A DNA stretch of 64,000 nucleotides from Pogostemon cablin. Taxonomy: Eukaryota > Streptophyta > Magnoliopsida > Lamiales > Lamiaceae. Positions 61,281 through 64,000 of this stretch are shown here, piece after piece. The position numbers and the translations under genes are program-made. Numbering within the stretch: position 1 is the stretch's first letter; each line of letters begins with the position of its first letter. Location of the stretch: the NCBI GenBank assembly GCA_023678885.1, contig CM043005.1, forward strand, positions 11,584,314-11,648,313. The letters are read 5' to 3'. Under the pieces are notes generated by a model. The model saw only the letters and a program-made list of their open reading frames with translations, was not told the DNA's origin and searched no databases.

Positions 61281-61730
61281 TTACTCAGGAATAGGTAGTG
61301 GTTGAAGCATGCCGGCTGGTTTTAGGTGTTCCGCTTTAATCTGTTGGCATGATAAGCACTTTGATACAAATTCAGCAATGTCCCGTTTCATGCCTGGCCA
61401 CCAATAATGCTCCCGAAGTGTTCTGTACATTTTGGTACTACCAGGATGCATAGAATAGGCTGAAGAATGGGCTTCCTCAAGAATTGCTCTACGAACATCA
61501 AGTTCTGATAGAACACAAACACGATTTTTAAAAGTAAGAAGTCCATCATCCCGAATTTGAAATTCTATTTCTTTTCCGTAATTTAGCTTCGCCATCTTCT
61601 GTTGTAAATGAACATCATGTGATTGTCTTTCTCGAATTTGCTCAAACAAGGTAGGTCTAACCTCGAATTTGGCGATTAAGGCAGAATCATTAGACTTTTC
61701 ACAATCGAGCGAAATGTGTAAAGATTTAAA
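61281..61730 (-). pseudogene. Gypsy RNase H-integrase spacer and integrase zinc finger
   Basis: The sequence runs from the end of RNase H through FEQIRERQSHD to EEAHSSAYSMHPGSTKMY, LREHYWWPGMKRDI and CLSCQQIKAEH. The H..H..C-x2-C (HHCC) zinc-binding motif of integrase is intact. One in-frame stop at about 61730 separates it from RNase H, and two stops (61263-61280) separate it from the catalytic core. Confidence 0.9.
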
Positions 61731-62075
61731 TTACTCCAACATAGGAAGATAAAAAGATTGAATCGAAGCAAGTGAGGTAGAAGACTTTCTACTCAGAGCA
61801 TCTGCAACAACGTTCGCCTTGCCAGGATGATAATCGATGACTAAGTCATAGTCACTAATCAACTCCATCCATCGCCTTTGCCTGAGGTTGAGCTCCTTTT
61901 GCGTGGTGATATACTTTAAGCTCTTGTGATCAGTGAAACCCGACAAGTTGCACCGTACAGATAGTGCCTCCAGATCTTCAATGCAAAGATGATTGCAGCC
62001 AACTCTAAATCATGTGTAGGATAATTTTCTTCGTTCTTCTTCAATTGCCTTGAAGCGTAGACAATAAACCTTTCC
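61731..62075 (-). pseudogene. Gypsy RNase H, frameshifted
   Basis: Residues ENYPTHDLELAAI, FALKIWRHYLYG (about 61965-62035) and then TDHKSLKYI, LNLRQRRWMEL and HPGKANVVADALSR (61780-61935) are the second half of Ty3/Gypsy RNase H. Two frameshifts break it: an extra base near 62072 and a one-base loss near 61948. The first half (IYSDVSRQGLGCVLMQ) is in the upstream frame. Confidence 0.88.
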
Positions 62076-63605
62076 TTCTTGCATGAGAACGCATCCTAAT
62101 CCTTGTCTCGAGACGTCGCTATAAATGGTAAATTCTCCAATCGCTGGGTCTGGCAAAGCAAGAATAGGAGTTGAAACGAGTCGTCTTTTCAATTCTTGAA
62201 ATGTTTCCTCGCATTCTTCACTCCATTCAAATTTTACCCCTTTCCGAGTCAATTTAGTCAAAGATGAAGCCAATAACGAAAAGTCTTTGACAAACTGTTG
62301 ATAATATCCAGCTAATCCCAGAAAACTACGAATCTCTGTCACATTCTTTGGACGCTCCCAATCTAGTATAGCTTGAATCTTCACTGGATCGACGTAGATT
62401 CCTTCTTTAGAAATGTGATGACCCAAAAAGCTTACCTCATGAAGACAAAATTCACACTTCGAGAATTTAGCATAAAGCTGATTTTCTCTGAGAATGTTCA
62501 GAGCAATTCTTAGATGATGAGAATGCTCGTCGTCCGATTTAGAATAAATAAGAATGTCATCAATGAAGATGATGACAAACTTATCTAAGTACGGCTGAAA
62601 GACCCGATTCATAAGATCCATAAAAGCTACAGGAGCATTTGTGAGTCCAAAAGGAATAACACATAATTCAAAATGACCGTATCTGGTTCGAAAAGCAAAC
62701 TTAGGGATATCAGATTCCCTAATCTTGAGTTGGTGATAATCAGATCGCAAATCAATTTTTGAGAACAAAGTTGCTCCTTGCAATTGATCAAACAGATCAT
62801 CGATTCTTGGAAGAGGATATTTGTTCTTGATTGTCACCTTGTTCAATTGACGGTAGTCGACACACAGACGAAGTGATCCATCTTTCTTCTTGACAAAAAG
62901 AACTGGAGCACCCCACGGAGATGTGCTAGGTCGTATGAACCCCTTCTCCGAAAATTCCCCAAGTTGTGTCTGGAGTTCCTTGAGCTCAGCAGGCGATATT
63001 CGATATGGAGTAATCGATATAGGTGTGATTCCAGGAAGTACGTCAATGGAAAAATCAATCTCTCGATTCGGAGGTTGTCCTGGTAAGTCTTCGGGAAAGA
63101 CATCAGGAAATTCATTCACGATCGGGATGTCATCTAGTTTAGTTTCAGAAAGAGAAGTATCGATGACAAATGCCAAGAATGCCTTACAATCCTTACGCAT
63201 TAATTTATGCGCAGTCAGCATTGAAATAAAATAGAGGGATCTCGTTTGAAGTTTACCTTCAAAAACAAGGTTTGAGAATCCTTGTCTACGAAAAATAATA
63301 AGCTTCTCGTGGCAGTCGAGAATTGCATGATGAGAAGAAAGCCAATCCATGCCAAGAATAACATCAAGATCAATCAAAGGCAATGGTATCAATTCAGCCT
63401 CTAGAATGACATCTTTGATCTTCAATGGACAACCAAAGAATACCAAATCACGAATTAGACGCTCTTCAAGAGGGGTATGAACGATGATTCCAGGTGATAA
63501 ATATGTGATAGGATAATCTAAGATCGCAGTCAGATCATCCCGGATATAAGACCTATCAGAACCTGGGTCAAATAAAGCGTAGACCTGATGGTCTCCCACA
63601 AACAC
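62010..63605 (-). pseudogene. Gypsy protease-reverse transcriptase open frame (531 codons)
   Basis: The longest open frame of the window. Protease: FDPGSDRSYI at residues 12-21 carries the active-site aspartate D13, and DVILGMDWLS at 81-90 is the closing ILG motif. Reverse transcriptase about 210-400: WGAPVLFVKKKDGSLRLCVD, FSKIDLRSDYHQ with D285, IPFGLTNAP, and FIDD at 347-350, so the catalytic aspartates remain. FLGHHIS and FLGLAGYY are at 393-434. RNase H begins at IYSDVSRQGLG (495-503). The last about 20 residues are out of frame after the shift near 62072. The start methionine is only the first in frame: the true reading enters from gag through the candidate intron. Confidence 0.93.
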
Positions 63606-63610
63606 ATAGC

Positions 63611-63750
63611 CTAAAGAAGCAATATTAAGTGAGATTGTGATTTAAAAATTCGGAAAGATAGAATTTCTTACGAATGTTTTATTCATAATCAAGTGGCATA
63701 ACAAGGCGGGGTTAGATCTAGCATGTGAAAATGCTCAAATTATAAATTAC
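63611..63750 (-). other. candidate intron between Gypsy gag and protease
   Basis: 140 nt on the minus strand with donor GATAG|GTAATTTATAA and acceptor GCTTCTTTAG|GCTATG, AT-rich, with a possible branch site CTTAAT 18 nt before the acceptor. It contains stops in the incoming frame. Removing it joins gag-tail codons ending V-V-I-G to Y-V-F-V-G-D in phase 1, restoring the usual spacing between the gag tail and the protease DPGS motif. The predicted splice is inference from sequence alone. Confidence 0.6.
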
Positions 63751-64000
63751 CTATCACAACCTTCGGATCTGAGCGAGCCTCTTCCTGGGAAATATGAAAT
63801 ACTCTAGTTTGCTTCCTTCCTTGCATAGGTGATTGAGTACTAGGGCCGCTTGAGGCATCGGGCACTCTGGTAGCTGCAGATCGAGTATCTCTGGGTGTAG
63901 AATATGTTAGTTTACCACGAAGCTGACCAGAACCCTGACTGCTCGCTCCCATAAGCTGAGGACAAGAACTTTACATAAGCCCCGGCTGTCGCACTGAAAA
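63751..64000 (-). pseudogene. Gypsy gag C-terminus with degraded zinc knuckle
   Basis: The open part (from about 63952) holds a low-complexity S/G/Q/P linker, then RVFHISQEEARSDPKVVIG, the gag-tail motif (RVFALTQEEA..) of Tekay/Del-like elements. Upstream, RQPGLM, a stop and SSCPQLMG are the relic of a CCHC knuckle (normally CGQ.GH....CP), with the histidine and the early cysteines lost. The rest of gag lies beyond the window. Confidence 0.75.

Larger units (their letters stand above)
60715..64000 (-). mobile_element. Tekay/Del-like Ty3/Gypsy retrotransposon, truncated, decayed
   Basis: Minus-strand gag-pol in Gypsy order (gag end, protease, reverse transcriptase, RNase H, integrase) reading from the right edge leftward. 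The 3' part, including the integrase C-terminus, any chromodomain and the 3' LTR, is missing: the sequence stops at about 60715 against satellite. The 5' part lies beyond 64000. Motif style fits the Tekay/Del chromovirus lineage, by eye only. Stops and frameshifts at several points make it non-functional. Confidence 0.93.

Noticed and set aside
61003..63234. Plus-strand frames at 61003-61224 and 62890-63234
   Set aside because: They are antisense shadows of Gypsy integrase and reverse transcriptase.

Overview
The window is plant nuclear DNA, most likely from a centromeric, pericentromeric or other heterochromatic block of a flowering plant. Over half of it is one AT-rich tandem satellite with a monomer of about 172 bp. 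The rest is plant-type transposable elements: Copia, Tat/Athila-like and Tekay/Del-like Gypsy elements, and a CACTA DNA transposon. I found no intact host gene, tRNA, rRNA, CRISPR or bacterial-type feature. I cannot name the species.

Layout. (1) 1-3474 satellite. (2) 3475-11683 Ty1/Copia element in minus orientation, with two 1202-bp LTRs, a tRNA-Met primer site, a polypurine tract, decayed gag-pol and an unusually long leader of about 2 kb holding a GC-rich island. (3) 11684-13031 satellite. (4) 13032-14700 solo LTR of a Gypsy family, with a perfect 5-bp target duplication and a CpG-rich 112-bp tandem repeat. (5) 14701-18113 satellite. (6) 18114-25279 CACTA (En/Spm) transposon with palindromic subterminal repeats. 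It carries a minus-strand multi-exon pseudogene with transposase-associated, DUF4218, DUF4216, Transposase_24 and Ulp1-protease regions, but the catalytic transposase core is gone. (7) 25280-50746 satellite, about 147 monomers, with higher-order repeats (HORs): a 1482-bp unit repeated at exact spacing, and units of about 1553 bp. (8) 50747-58925 AT-rich DNA, then old and younger Tat/Athila-like Gypsy pieces arranged LTR-internal-LTR-internal. (9) 58926-60628 a 21-bp minisatellite in two opposed arms that form a giant imperfect inverted repeat. (10) 60629-60714 a scrap of the 172-bp satellite. (11) 60715-64000 a decayed Tekay/Del-like Gypsy gag-pol on the minus strand, truncated in integrase at the left and running off the right edge. 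It has a candidate 140-nt intron between gag and protease.

How the parts relate. The satellite is the host sequence and the transposons are later insertions. Paralogous satellite segments supply the empty site for the CACTA insertion. The two Copia LTRs differ at roughly 30 of 1202 positions by eye, so that insertion is fairly young. The solo LTR and the 53.6-58.1 kb LTRs belong to one diverged family, so this family entered the locus more than once and has been reworked by recombination. The minisatellite follows directly on the 3' untranslated part of a Tat/Athila-like element, the region from which such repeats are known to arise. All coding remnants lie on the minus strand and all are broken; nothing here is predicted to make a working protein.
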